64,000 bases of DNA from Paraburkholderia sp. C35 (GTDB taxonomy: Bacteria; Pseudomonadota; Gammaproteobacteria; Burkholderiales; Burkholderiaceae). The position numbers and the translations under genes were made by a program. The stretch is from the NCBI RefSeq assembly GCF_003121405.1, contig NZ_QBUY01000006.1, forward strand, positions 1-64,000, written 5' to 3'. Below the pieces are notes generated by a model. That model was not told the origin of the DNA, did no database searches, and was given only the letters and a program-made list of their open reading frames with translations. Positions 45,061-52,874 of this stretch are shown here, piece by piece (the stretch's first letter is position 1; each line of letters opens with the position of its first letter).

Positions 45061-46038
45061 TCAGAACGTTTCGCCTGCCATCTCTTCCGTTTTGCGCCAC
45101 AACGCCTCGGCGTTGGCGGGATCGAGCGCATAGCGTCGCACGCCTTCGCTGACTGGCGTGATGACGACATCGTCGGCGACGATGTTGCTGACGTGGCAGT
45201 TCTCGCAGTATCGGCCGCCCACTTCTTCCGCCGATGCCACCACGCCCGCCCACACCGCCGTCGCCGCACCTTGCGGAATGGTCTTGAACTCGAACGGCGG
45301 CTTGCCTTCGGACGCAAGCTGACTGTTGATCCGTTCGAGCAGTCCCGCCATTTGCCCTTCGTCCATGTGCCGCCCGAGCTCGGTATGAATGCCGCCCGGA
45401 TGGACTGCTGCCGCCCGCACGCCACGTGCCTGATGACGCCGGTCGAACGCAACCGCGAACAGGATGTTCGCCGTTTTCGAGCGTCCGTACGCGACGAACG
45501 GATCATAAGGCGTACGTTCGAAGCCGGGATCGTCGAGGTCGACGTTGGCGAATCGATGCCCCGACGACGCCCGCGCAACGAAGCGACCGCCCGACTGCAG
45601 CAGCGGCGCAACGCGCTTCACGAGCACGAAATGCCCGATATGGTTGGTGCCGAACTGCGTTTCGAAACCGTCCGCGGTCTTGCCGAACGGTGTTGCCATC
45701 ACGCCCGCGTTCGCGATGATCACGTCGAACGGCTTGCCGTCGTCGAGCAAGCTGTCGGCGCACGCGCGTACGCTCTGCAAGCTCCCCAGATCGAGCGAAC
45801 CCAGCTCGATGCTGCCGCCGCCCGCTGCGGCATCGCGGCGCGCGGCTTCGATTGCCCGCGCGGCCTTGTCCAGATCGCGCGCCGCGCCCACCACGTTGGC
45901 GCCGTGTGCCGCCAGCGCACGCGCCGTCTCGACGCCGAGACCCGCCGACACGCCCGTCACGAGAATCCGCTTGCCACGCAGATCGACGCCCGCGAGCACC
46001 TGGTCGGTTGTCGAAGTTGCACCCAATTGTTCAGCCAT
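45061..46038 (-). CDS. short-chain dehydrogenase/reductase (retinol dehydrogenase-like)
   Basis: A 325-residue SDR. The N-terminal G-V-S-A-G-L-G cofactor motif (about 29-36), N-A-G-V (about 110), Ser in R-A-S-S-G-H-R and Y-G-R-S-K form a complete catalytic set. The long type, with A-V-H-P-G-G-I-H-T-E after the active site, resembles WW-domain-oxidoreductase/retinol-dehydrogenase homologues of bacteria. It is divergent from a TetR regulator whose operators lie in its promoter, so it is probably the regulated target. Confidence 0.92.
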   Translation of the reverse strand: MAEQLGATSTTDQVLAGVDLRGKRILVTGVSAGLGVETARALAAHGANVVGAARDLDKAARAIEAARRDAAAGGGSIELGSLDLGSLQSVRACADSLLDDGKPFDVIIANAGVMATPFGKTADGFETQFGTNHIGHFVLVKRVAPLLQSGGRFVARASSGHRFANVDLDDPGFERTPYDPFVAYGRSKTANILFAVAFDRRHQARGVRAAAVHPGGIHTELGRHMDEGQMAGLLERINSQLASEGKPPFEFKTIPQGAATAVWAGVVASAEEVGGRYCENCHVSNIVADDVVITPVSEGVRRYALDPANAEALWRKTEEMAGETF

Positions 46039-46085
46039 TTCCGCCTCTCTGTTTGCAGTAAGGTTGACGTTTTGCCTTACGAGGG

Positions 46086-46114
46086 ATAAAAACGGAGTCC
46101 CTCTCCGTTTTTAT
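46086..46114. promoter_or_regulatory. operator 1 of the SDR/TetR divergon
   Basis: A perfect inverted repeat with 12-bp arms and a 5-base spacer, core AAAACGGAG-N5-CTCCGTTTT. It lies 48 bp upstream of the SDR start. A second copy of the same palindrome follows 30 bp away, centre to centre. This is the expected form and position of a TetR-family operator. Confidence 0.75.
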
Positions 46115-46119
46115 ATCCT

Positions 46120-46140
46120 AAACGGAGACACCCTCCGTTT
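46120..46140. promoter_or_regulatory. operator 2 of the SDR/TetR divergon
   Basis: AAACGGAG (46120-46127), 5-base spacer, CTCCGTTT (46133-46140). It shares arm sequence and spacer length with operator 1 and ends 31 bp before the TetR start, so a bound repressor could block both promoters. Confidence 0.75.
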
Positions 46141-46171
46141 GCAAGCATCAAACGATACGACAAAGGTTGAC

Positions 46172-46750
46172 ATGACTCACCCGACGCCCCGGGAACGGAA
46201 GCCCAGAGCCGATGCACAGCGCAATCGCGAGCGCATCCTCGACGAAGCCAAAAAAGCGTTCAACCGCGAGGGAGCGGATATCAGCCTGGAAGAAGTCGCC
46301 CGCCAGGCGGGCGTCGGAGCGGGGACGCTGTACCGGCACTTCCCGACCCGCGACGCGCTGCTGGAGAGCGTCTATCGCGCCGAAGTGGAAAAGCTCGCGA
46401 AGGAAGAACGCAGGCTGAGCGAGTCGATGCCGCCGCCCGAGGCGCTGCGAGCGTGGATGCTGCTGTTCGTCGATTACATCGCCACCAAGAAGATCATCGC
46501 GCCCGCGCTGAATTCGATGGTGGGCGGCCCGTCGAAGCTGTTCGAGTCGTCGGGCGCGCTGATCATCGACGCGATTCATGCGCTCGTCACGCGTGCAATC
46601 GAAAGCGGCGATATCCGCGCCGATCTCGATCCGCTGGACCTGCTGCGCGCGCTGGTGGGTGTCTCGAATGTCGCGTCGGCGCCGGACTGGCAGCAGAGCG
46701 CCCGACGGCTGGTGGACATCCTGCTGCTCGGTTCGCGACCAGCCGAATAA
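46172..46750 (+). CDS. TetR/AcrR-family transcriptional regulator
   Basis: A 192-residue repressor. The HTH (I-S-L-E-E-V-A-R-Q-A-G-V-G-A-G-T-L-Y-R-H-F-P-T-R, about 36-60) follows an N-terminal basic tail. The C-terminal helical domain has the S-A-P-D-W-Q-Q-S-A-R-R-L-V-D-I-L end typical of the SbtR-like C-terminal group. ATG 46172 follows AAAGG; a longer open frame upstream is antisense to the SDR. It very likely represses the divergent SDR and itself through the two palindromes. Confidence 0.93.
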   Translation: MTHPTPRERKPRADAQRNRERILDEAKKAFNREGADISLEEVARQAGVGAGTLYRHFPTRDALLESVYRAEVEKLAKEERRLSESMPPPEALRAWMLLFVDYIATKKIIAPALNSMVGGPSKLFESSGALIIDAIHALVTRAIESGDIRADLDPLDLLRALVGVSNVASAPDWQQSARRLVDILLLGSRPAE

Positions 46751-46775
46751 CACACGGCGATTGCGGCAGGCGTGG

Positions 46776-46804
46776 CGCAAATGATGCCAAAAATGTCATT
46801 TGCG
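46776..46804. repeat. 9-bp inverted repeat, operator-like
   Basis: CGCAAATGA (46776-46784) and TCATTTGCG (46796-46804) are separated by 11 bases, between the TetR stop and the GNAT start at 46909. It could be a terminator stem for tetR or a binding site ahead of the acetyltransferase gene. The A-rich loop argues mildly for an operator. Confidence 0.45.
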
Positions 46805-46908
46805 GCAATAGCCCGAACGCATCTACCGGACTACATTGATAACGCCGAAACACGACGCGCGTGCGCCGCCCGGCCAACATCCGATCAATCTACGCAGCTG
46901 GAGCAAGC

Positions 46909-47634
46909 ATGAGCAACACGGCGCCTCGTTCGACCCTCGCCACTCTCGACCGCCCGATCTGGACCGCGCTCACCACGCGCCAGGCGCACCTCGGACAGGG
47001 CGATGCACTTGCGCGCCGCTACCATCCCGACGTCGCCCCGTTTGCCGCGCTCGCATCGGAAACACCTGAAGCTTACGAAGCCTTGCATCACGTGCTGCAG
47101 CCGGGGCAACAGGTGGCGTTGCTCTCGCTCACGCCGCTAGCCGCCATCGATTCGCTGCACGTGAATCAGGTCGGCACCCTGTATCAGATGGTCGCCATGC
47201 GCGACGACACACAGAACGCCGACGTTTCCGACGTGATCCGCCTGTCTGCCGTCGATTCGCCCGAGATGCTCGCGCTAGCGCAAAAAACCAAACCCGGTCC
47301 GTTCGGCCCGCGCACGCACGAGATGGGCAACTACATCGGCATTCGCGATCAGGGCCGTCTGGTTGCGATGGCAGGCGAGCGCATGCGCATCGACGGATAC
47401 GTCGAGATCAGCGCGGTGTGCGTGGATGACGAGTGGCGCGGCAAAGGCATCGCGGGCCGCCTGATCAACATACTGCGCAAGGAGATCGCACAGCGCGCCG
47501 AAACGCCGTTCCTGCATGTTTTCAGCAACAACACGACGGCGATCCAACTGTATGAACGCCTCGGCTTCGAAACGCGCCGCGAGTTCCTTCTGTATCGCCT
47601 CAGCCATGCCGACGCGAGTGTGAATACTGCGTGA
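46909..47634 (+). CDS. GNAT-family N-acetyltransferase
   Basis: A 241-residue protein. A divergent N-terminal half (about 1-115) precedes an FR47-like GNAT domain: I-S-A-V-C-V-D-D-E-W-R-G-K-G-I-A-G-R-L is motif A for acetyl-CoA (Q/R-x-x-G-x-G/A pattern), and A-I-Q-L-Y-E-R-L-G-F is motif B. ATG 46909 follows GGAGC. The acceptor is unknown. A terminator follows. Confidence 0.9.
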   Translation: MSNTAPRSTLATLDRPIWTALTTRQAHLGQGDALARRYHPDVAPFAALASETPEAYEALHHVLQPGQQVALLSLTPLAAIDSLHVNQVGTLYQMVAMRDDTQNADVSDVIRLSAVDSPEMLALAQKTKPGPFGPRTHEMGNYIGIRDQGRLVAMAGERMRIDGYVEISAVCVDDEWRGKGIAGRLINILRKEIAQRAETPFLHVFSNNTTAIQLYERLGFETRREFLLYRLSHADASVNTA

Positions 47635-47688
47635 CAACGCGCCAGTGCGACCGCGCGACCCTTCAGATTTTCATTCATGTGACCGTTA

Positions 47689-47720
47689 ACAAAGCCGCAG
47701 CAACGTCCTGCGGCCTTTGT
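47689..47720 (+). terminator. Rho-independent-like terminator after GNAT gene
   Basis: ACAAAGCCGCAG pairs with CTGCGGCCTTTGT (one bulged C) around CAACGTC. The stem ends in TTTGTCTC. It lies 55 bp after the acetyltransferase stop and before the chemoreceptor gene. Confidence 0.65.
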
Positions 47721-47775
47721 CTCGCCATCGGCCGCCGGAGGGACAACATCGTGGTTCACACTCAAAACGAAAACT

Positions 47776-49344
47776 ATGAAACTGAAGAATCTGCCCGTGC
47801 GCACGGGCTTTATCGCAGTTCTCTCGCTGTTTGGCATGCTCGTTCTGGTCACCGCATTGCTTGGGATCTTTTCGCTCACGAAGAACAATGGCCTGTCGGA
47901 GCGCATCAGCACGCTGAACGCTGAAACGGTCGATCTCAAGGACGTGTACATCAACAATCTGAAGGCGCGCAGCGCGCTGAGCCGCGCTTTCATCGCGCTC
48001 ACGGCAAACCCGGCGGACAAGGACGCAGCCGTTGCTGCAGCGACCACCTACTACAACCTCGCGAAGAAATCGTTCGCCGCGTTCGAGAACATCACGAAAG
48101 AAACGACCGCGCAGCAGGAAGCGGCACAACGCGCCGCCGACACCTTCCACGCGCACGCGGGCGCCATCGATCAGCTGTTCGCTGCGATCGCTTCAGGCGA
48201 TGCCAAAGCGTACGCCGCGACCAACGAAGGTCCGATGACGCAGACGAGCGCCGCATTCGGCAAGGCAGCCGATGCGTTCTTCACAGTCGCTGCCGACGAA
48301 ACGGACCAGCTGAAAGATGAGAAGGCGCGCGCCAAGTCCGTGCTGATGGGCGTTGCAATCGGTCTGCTCGCGTTGTCGTGCGCATTGATCCTGATGGTCT
48401 ACTACACGCTCGAGCACACCGTCGTGCTGCCGCTCAAGGAAGCGATGAATGTACTGCAGCACGTCGCGCGCGGCGATCTGACGGTGCAGATTCAACACGA
48501 GTCCACCAACGAGATCGGCAAGCTGTTCGAATCGATGCAGGAAATGAAGCGCAGCCTCGCGGGCATCGTGCATGCGGTGTCGGGCGGCACCGACACCATC
48601 GCGACGGGCGTGCATCAGATGGCAAGCGGCAACACCGATCTCTCGCAGCGCACGGAAGAACAGGCGGCGGCGTTGCAGGAAACGGCGTCGTCGATGGAGC
48701 AGTTGACCAGCACGGTGCGCCAGAACGCCGACAACGCGAAGCAGGCCACGCAACTCGTGATGAGCACGGCGATGATCACCGAACAAGGCAACCGCGCGGC
48801 GAAGGAAGTCGTGGTGACGATGCAAGGGCTGTCCGATCTGTCGGGCAGGATCGCCGACATCACGAACGTGATCGAGGGCATCGCGTTCCAGACCAATATC
48901 CTGTCGCTGAACGCAGCCGTGGAAGCCGCGCGCGCCGGCGACGAAGGACGCGGCTTCGCCGTGGTGGCGAGCGAAGTGCGCTCGCTCGCGCAGCGCAGCG
49001 CGAACGCCGCAAAGGAAATCAAGGAACGCATCACCGATTCGCTCGGTCGCGTCGAAGCAGGCGCGCAACAGGTCGAAAAGGCCAGCCAGGTGATGGGCGA
49101 AATCCTCACTTCGGTGAATCGCGTCAGCGATCTGATGGGCGAGATCGCGGCGGCATCCGAAGAACAATCGGAAGGGCTCGAGCAGGTGAATCGCGCGATC
49201 ACGCAGATGGATCAGGTCACGCAACAGAATGCCGCACTCGTCGAGCAGGCATCGGCGGCTGCGCTGGCGCTCGAAGAACAGACGGGCGCACTGAAGAACG
49301 CGGTATCGGTGTTTCGTGTCGATCGCACGATGGCGCTCGCGTGA
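47776..49344 (+). CDS. methyl-accepting chemotaxis protein
   Basis: A 522-residue transducer. TM1 is about 12-33, the periplasmic four-helix-bundle ligand domain about 34-186, TM2 about 187-210, and HAMP about 211-264 (V-L-P-L-K-E-A-M). The cytoplasmic hairpin tip I-E-G-I-A-F-Q-T-N-I-L-S-L-N-A-A-V-E-A-A is at about 366-385. The sensor is Tar/Tsr-like in size. No C-terminal NWETF-type CheR tether is seen (it ends M-A-L-A). No good Shine-Dalgarno stands before the ATG. No other che gene is near. Confidence 0.95.
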   Translation: MKLKNLPVRTGFIAVLSLFGMLVLVTALLGIFSLTKNNGLSERISTLNAETVDLKDVYINNLKARSALSRAFIALTANPADKDAAVAAATTYYNLAKKSFAAFENITKETTAQQEAAQRAADTFHAHAGAIDQLFAAIASGDAKAYAATNEGPMTQTSAAFGKAADAFFTVAADETDQLKDEKARAKSVLMGVAIGLLALSCALILMVYYTLEHTVVLPLKEAMNVLQHVARGDLTVQIQHESTNEIGKLFESMQEMKRSLAGIVHAVSGGTDTIATGVHQMASGNTDLSQRTEEQAAALQETASSMEQLTSTVRQNADNAKQATQLVMSTAMITEQGNRAAKEVVVTMQGLSDLSGRIADITNVIEGIAFQTNILSLNAAVEAARAGDEGRGFAVVASEVRSLAQRSANAAKEIKERITDSLGRVEAGAQQVEKASQVMGEILTSVNRVSDLMGEIAAASEEQSEGLEQVNRAITQMDQVTQQNAALVEQASAAALALEEQTGALKNAVSVFRVDRTMALA

Positions 49345-49418
49345 TGTAATTCGCGCCCTGTTCACGGAATGCCGCCGACGAATGCTCAACGTCAGGCGTT
49401 AGCAATAGTCATGAAAGT

Positions 49419-49443
49419 ACGCGCCGCATTGCGGCGCGTTTTT
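49419..49443 (+). terminator. Rho-independent terminator of the chemoreceptor gene
   Basis: ACGCGCCGC, loop ATT, GCGGCGCGT, followed by a run of T (49439-49443). A 9-bp GC-rich stem plus T-tract is a canonical terminator, 75 bp after the stop. Confidence 0.85.
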
Positions 49444-49467
49444 GCTTCAAACGGGCGCAGCGTTGCC

Positions 49468-49497
49468 TTGACATCCAATGCGCATAAGAAGAATAAT
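49468..49497 (+). promoter_or_regulatory. sigma-70-type promoter for the AtoE-like transporter
   Basis: TTGACA (49468-49473) and AATAAT (49492-49497) are separated by 18 bp: a perfect -35 and a five-of-six -10. The predicted start of transcription (about 49504) falls on the first of two palindromes. The transporter start codon is at 49756, leaving a leader of about 250 bases. Confidence 0.65.
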
Positions 49498-49503
49498 GAA
49501 GCG

Positions 49504-49539
49504 TTCGTTTAACGAAACCATGTTCGTATAACGAACATG
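49504..49539. promoter_or_regulatory. twin TTCGT-AACGAA palindromes (IclR-type operator candidate)
   Basis: TTCGTT-T-AACGAA (49504-49516) and CATGTTCGT-ATA-ACGAACATG (49519-49539) share the core TTCGTWTAACGAA; their centres are 19 bp apart. They overlap the predicted transcription start. GTTCG...CGAAC palindromes are the form seen for IclR-family regulators. No regulator gene lies beside them. Confidence 0.6.
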
Positions 49540-49755
49540 CAAAAGCACGAGACGAATCGCACGCAAAGCGTGGGCGCGACGGGCCTCTGTCGCGCTCAGG
49601 CCTGAGCTTCACCCCGGAAATCCTGCCTCAACATCCACCTGACAACCAGGTGACGTCAAGCTTGCCGGCGGTGCATGCATCATGCACGGACACGCCGCGC
49701 CTCGATTCCGTCCGCGCCGCCCACAGGCGGACCGACGCCACACCGAGCGAGAACC

Positions 49756-51150
49756 ATGAAGCGAGACACCTCCCCCTCTTCCGCCCTTCAACCGGCCGCG
49801 CCGCGCGGCATCGTCGAAGGCCTTGTCTATGTTTTCGAGCGGGTCATGCCTGATCCGTTCATGCTGTCGATCTGCCTGACCTTCGTCGTCGCCGTGCTGG
49901 CACTGCTGATCGCGCCGACGGGCAACATCCCCACGCTGCTCGATTCCTGGTACACGGGCACGTTCGGCATTCTCGCCTTCGCGCTGCAGATGATCCTGAT
50001 CCTCGCGACGGGTTATGCCATCGCCGAAGCGCCCATCGTTCAGCGCGGCCTGCGCGCACTCGCGGCGCACGCGCAGACGCCCGTGCGCGCGGCGCTGCTG
50101 GTGTTCCCGGGGGTCGGGATTGCCGCGTGGCTCAACTGGGGTCTCGGACTGATCGTGGGCGCGCTGCTGTCGCGTGAGATCGCCAAGCGCGTCAACGTCG
50201 ATTTTGCGTGGCTGGTGGCCGGCAGCTACTCGGCGTGGTCGGTGTGCAATAGCGGGCTGTCGAGTTCGATTGCGTTGTCGCAGGCATCGCATGGCAATGC
50301 CCTGAATCTCGTCGAGAAAGCGACCGGCCATGTCGTGCCGCTCGCCGACACCATCTTCGCGCCGTTCGTGTTCATTCCGACCGTGCTCGTCGTCGTGGTG
50401 ATGACCTTCATCTTCATCAAGATGCATCCGAAAGCGGAGAACGTGATTGCGTTCCGCGATTCAGGCGAAACAGCCGATGATGCCTCGAATGCCGATCCGC
50501 ACGCGCGCATCGGCGACGGCACGCCGACCTTCGCATCGCGACTCGAAAATTCGATGCTCGGCACGTTGCTTCTGCTCGCGCTCGGCGTCGGCTATCTCGC
50601 GATGGAATGGCACGAGAACAAGTTCGATCTCGACATCAACAACACGATCCTGATCTTCCTGCTGATCGGTCTCGCGCTGCAGCGCACGCCGATCGCGTAC
50701 GCCAACGCGATCCGCCGCGCCGCGCGCCAGACGGGTTCGATGCTGCTGCAATACCCGGTGTATGGCGGCATCATGGGCATCATGAAGGGCACAGGTCTCG
50801 CGTCGATGATCGCCAAGGCGTTCGTAACGGTCGCCACGGCTGCCACGCTGCCGCTGTGGAGCTATCTGAGCTCGCTGATCATCACGTTGCTGGTGCCGAG
50901 CGCAGGCGGCCACTGGGCTGTGCAGGGCCCGTTCGTGCTGCCCGCTGCGATCAGCCTGCATGCATCGGTGCCGCGCACGGCGATGGGTGTGGCGATGGCC
51001 GAGAACGTGTCGAACATGCTGCAACCGTTCTGGGCCGTGCCGATCGTGGCGATTGCAGGTATCCGCATCCAGCGTGTGATGGGCTATACGGCCGTCACGT
51101 TCGCTGTGTCGCTCGTGATTTACGCAGCAGCGCTGCTGTTCGTGCAGTAA
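49756..51150 (+). CDS. short-chain fatty acid transporter, AtoE family
   Basis: A 464-residue protein with about ten to twelve membrane segments. N-terminal V-E-R/F-E-R-V-M-P-D-P-F-M-L-S and later A-W-L-N-W-G-L-G-L-I-V-G-A-L, S-G-L-S-S-S-I-A-L and P-S-A-G-G-H-W-A-V-Q-G-P-F are hallmark segments of AtoE, which takes up acetoacetate or butyrate-like acids. The ATG at 49756 follows a weak GAGAAC; an upstream frame exists without homology. No acetoacetate CoA-transferase genes are next to it, so the substrate is open. It is regulated by the palindrome-bearing promoter at 49468-49539. Confidence 0.92.
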   Translation: MKRDTSPSSALQPAAPRGIVEGLVYVFERVMPDPFMLSICLTFVVAVLALLIAPTGNIPTLLDSWYTGTFGILAFALQMILILATGYAIAEAPIVQRGLRALAAHAQTPVRAALLVFPGVGIAAWLNWGLGLIVGALLSREIAKRVNVDFAWLVAGSYSAWSVCNSGLSSSIALSQASHGNALNLVEKATGHVVPLADTIFAPFVFIPTVLVVVVMTFIFIKMHPKAENVIAFRDSGETADDASNADPHARIGDGTPTFASRLENSMLGTLLLLALGVGYLAMEWHENKFDLDINNTILIFLLIGLALQRTPIAYANAIRRAARQTGSMLLQYPVYGGIMGIMKGTGLASMIAKAFVTVATAATLPLWSYLSSLIITLLVPSAGGHWAVQGPFVLPAAISLHASVPRTAMGVAMAENVSNMLQPFWAVPIVAIAGIRIQRVMGYTAVTFAVSLVIYAAALLFVQ

Positions 51151-51174
51151 CGCCCTCAGGCTGCCGCGGCAACG

Positions 51175-51810
51175 TCACGCCGCAACCGTTTGCGAGACTT
51201 CGCCAAGGTTGCGGACCAGCTGACGATATTCATCGCCGCGCGCAGCCATCTCCTCTTCGCTGATCGAGCCACGGCGGCTAAGCGGTCCCACGTTATACGT
51301 GATGAACGGCTTGCCGTAGTGCATGCCCGCGAGATGCGCCGACTGCTCGAACGGCATCAGCAATGCATCGACGATCTGCGTGCCGTGCTGCTCGACGAGT
51401 TCGGGCTTCAGATACGGGCGCAGCACATCATCGGCCCATACGTGGTCGCTCGCTTCCGGGAAATAACGCTCGCGAATCCGTCCGATGGTGACGGCCAGTT
51501 GCAGCGTGCGTCCGTCGAGTGCCAGCGATTTCTCGGGTGCGCTGCCGAACAGCGTGTCGTTGACCACATCGTCGAGCCACTTCTTCAAGAGCGGCGGGCA
51601 GCTATACCAGTACAACGGAAACTGCAGCACGATATGGCCGTGCTCACGGATCAATTGCTGCTCGCGTGCAGCGTCGATCTTGAAGTCGGGATACAGCTTG
51701 TACAGCTCGCGGACGGTGACGTCCGGTTCCTGCGCGATGGCATCGCGCAATGCCTGGTTGCCGCGCGATTGTTCGATGTCGGGATGGGCGACGATGACGA
51801 GAGTTTTCAC
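51175..51810 (-). CDS. NAD(P)H-dependent flavodoxin-fold oxidoreductase (KefF/MdaB-like)
   Basis: A 211-residue flavodoxin-like protein. It opens with L-V-I-V-A-H-P-D-I-E-Q-S-R; F-P-L-Y-W-Y-S-C-P-P-L-L-K-K-W-L-D forms the flavin pocket, typical of quinone reductases of the KefF/NQO1 group. It is encoded divergently from a LysR gene (start 51963), the usual arrangement for a redox-stress-induced quinone reductase. It converges with the AtoE-like gene, with 24 bp between stops. Confidence 0.92.
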   Translation of the reverse strand: MKTLVIVAHPDIEQSRGNQALRDAIAQEPDVTVRELYKLYPDFKIDAAREQQLIREHGHIVLQFPLYWYSCPPLLKKWLDDVVNDTLFGSAPEKSLALDGRTLQLAVTIGRIRERYFPEASDHVWADDVLRPYLKPELVEQHGTQIVDALLMPFEQSAHLAGMHYGKPFITYNVGPLSRRGSISEEEMAARGDEYRQLVRNLGEVSQTVAA

Positions 51811-51962
51811 GTGTGCTCCTGCAGCTATCAGCTAATCGGTTGAATCCGTAGCGCGCCGTGCATTTCGTGGCACGCTCCGAACGACATGTGACGACTATAC
51901 TGAGAAGCCCATCGAGCGATAAACCGGGCACCGTCCAATTCACCTTTCGAAGAACTCAAACG

Positions 51963-52847
51963 ATGGACCGCATCGACGCGCTGCGCATCCTGATCGATGT
52001 CGCCGAGATCGGCAGCTTTTCCGCGGTGGCGCGACAGCGAACGGTGGCGACATCCTCCGTGACGCTGGCGGTGAATCAGCTCGAACAGGAAGTCGGCGCG
52101 ACGCTGATTACCCGCACCACGCGCCGGCTGGTGTTCACGCATGAAGGTCTGGCGCTGCTGGAGAGCGCGCGGCGCATCATCGACGAATGGGACGCGACGC
52201 TCGCAGGCCTCAAGCAGGACGGACCGCTGACGGGCCCGATTCGCGTGACAGCGACCAACGACTTCGGGCGCGTCCAGTTGCGGCCACTGCTCGACCGTTT
52301 TCAGGCGCTGCATCCCGGCATCCACATGAGTCTGTCATTGAGCGACAGCACCGTCGATCTGATCGACGAACATATCGACGTCGCGCTGCGCAACGGCCCG
52401 CTCGCCGATTCGAACCTGCATGCACGCCTGCTGGTGCGTGGCCAGCGCGTGGTGTGCGCGTCGCCGGACTATTGGCGTCTGCATGGCAAGCCCGCACTAC
52501 CCGCCGATCTGGCGAACCACAATTGCCTGATTCTGGCGCGGCCCGGCGCGCCGCTCGCGGCGTGGCGCTTTCGCGTGGCGGGCAAGCCGGTCAGCGTGAA
52601 AGTAACGGGCGACCGTCAGGCCAGCGACGGCGGCGTGCTGCGCGAATGGGCTGTGGCAGGCCTGGGTGTGATCATCAAGAACCGCTGGGACATTCGCGCG
52701 GAACTGGCGGAAGGCATGCTCGAAACCGCACTGGACGATTACGTGGCCGAGCAGGTCGATCTGTACGCCGTCTATCCGGCGGCAGCGCCTCATCGGCGTG
52801 TGACGGCGCTGATCGAGTTTCTTGCGGAAGAACTGGCGCGCCCTTGA
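51963..52847 (+). CDS. LysR-family transcriptional regulator
   Basis: A 294-residue protein with HTH (M-D-R-I-D-A-L-R-I-L-I-D-V-A-E-I-G-S-F-S-A-V-A-R-Q-R) and a LysR effector domain (about 90-290), in the CrgA/PbrR-like branch (L-I-T-R-T-T-R-R-L-V-F-T). ATG 51963 lies 152 bp from the divergent quinone reductase start, which it probably controls. It converges with the diguanylate cyclase gene. Confidence 0.93.
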   Translation: MDRIDALRILIDVAEIGSFSAVARQRTVATSSVTLAVNQLEQEVGATLITRTTRRLVFTHEGLALLESARRIIDEWDATLAGLKQDGPLTGPIRVTATNDFGRVQLRPLLDRFQALHPGIHMSLSLSDSTVDLIDEHIDVALRNGPLADSNLHARLLVRGQRVVCASPDYWRLHGKPALPADLANHNCLILARPGAPLAAWRFRVAGKPVSVKVTGDRQASDGGVLREWAVAGLGVIIKNRWDIRAELAEGMLETALDDYVAEQVDLYAVYPAAAPHRRVTALIEFLAEELARP

Positions 52848-52874
52848 GCGCGTGAGAGGCGATTCGGGCGCGCG

